Below, piece after piece: positions 5,115 through 5,137 of a stretch of 5,137 bases of DNA. The stretch lies in NCBI GenBank assembly GCA_003454665.1, contig DMKB01000112.1:1-5137 (forward strand), read 5' to 3'. This DNA comes from Nitrospiraceae bacterium. GTDB taxonomy: Bacteria > Nitrospirota > UBA9217. Positions within the stretch are counted from its first letter, which is position 1, and every line of letters begins with the position of its first letter. The notes beneath the pieces were generated by a model that had not been told where the DNA came from, searched no databases, and was given only the letters and a program-made list of their open reading frames with translations. Position numbers and translations under genes: made by a program.

Positions 5115-5137
5115 GACAGGAGACAGGAGACAGGAGA
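5115..5137 (+). repeat. 7-bp tandem repeat (GACAGGA)n, running off the window
   Basis: Three perfect copies of GACAGGA (5115-5121, 5122-5128, 5129-5135) plus the first two bases of a fourth begin nine bases after the stop codon at 5104-5106. The array is cut by the window end, so its full length is unknown. It lies in intergenic DNA and no terminator hairpin is seen before it. Confidence 0.85.

Noticed and set aside
5115..5137. Start of a CRISPR array
   Set aside because: The repeat unit is seven bases without spacers, so it is a simple tandem repeat.

Overview
This is a compact bacterial chromosomal window of moderately high GC (judged by eye, not computed). Dense minus- and plus-strand genes, strong AGGAGG ribosome sites and sigma70-like promoters point to a Gram-negative anaerobe. 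A selenoprotein candidate, a small low-molecular-weight ferredoxin and a ligase-ACP-acyltransferase fusion are the kind of content seen in Desulfobacterota (former Deltaproteobacteria) or Nitrospirota. That placement is inference; no marker gene is present.

Layout. Bases 1-176 hold no gene I can support, only a plus-strand terminator-like hairpin (about 51-91) that may end a gene lying left of the window. On the minus strand, 1175 down to 177, is a three-gene redox cassette: a cysteine-free carboxymuconolactone decarboxylase/AhpD-like protein (855-1175), a single-cluster ferredoxin (552-779), and a thioredoxin-fold protein (177-485). The last has an in-frame TGA at 270-272 where its family carries a conserved Cys, followed by a SECIS-like hairpin; I read it as a selenoprotein. 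A perfect 13-bp intrinsic terminator sits between the ferredoxin and the selenoprotein, only a few bases before the latter's ATG.

The cassette's predicted promoter (-35 at 1370-1375) lies back-to-back with a plus-strand promoter (-35 at 1390-1395) that serves an M28-family zinc peptidase (1447-2313). After a 182-base gap with another TTGACA-N18 promoter comes a large plus-strand gene (2496-5106). It encodes an AMP-forming acyl ligase, an acyl carrier domain and a PlsC-type acyltransferase in one polypeptide. The acyltransferase part is displaced into the +1 frame by an apparent one-base insertion near 4599. The window ends in a 7-bp tandem repeat that runs off the edge.

How they fit together: the minus-strand cassette looks like a thiol/selenol redox unit with a ferredoxin as possible electron source. 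The big plus-strand gene would activate a fatty acid, load it on its own carrier domain and transfer it to a lysophospholipid or glycerol phosphate. The peptidase has no evident link to either. The most noteworthy items are the selenoprotein with its SECIS candidate, the terminator abutting its start codon, and the frameshifted three-domain lipid enzyme.
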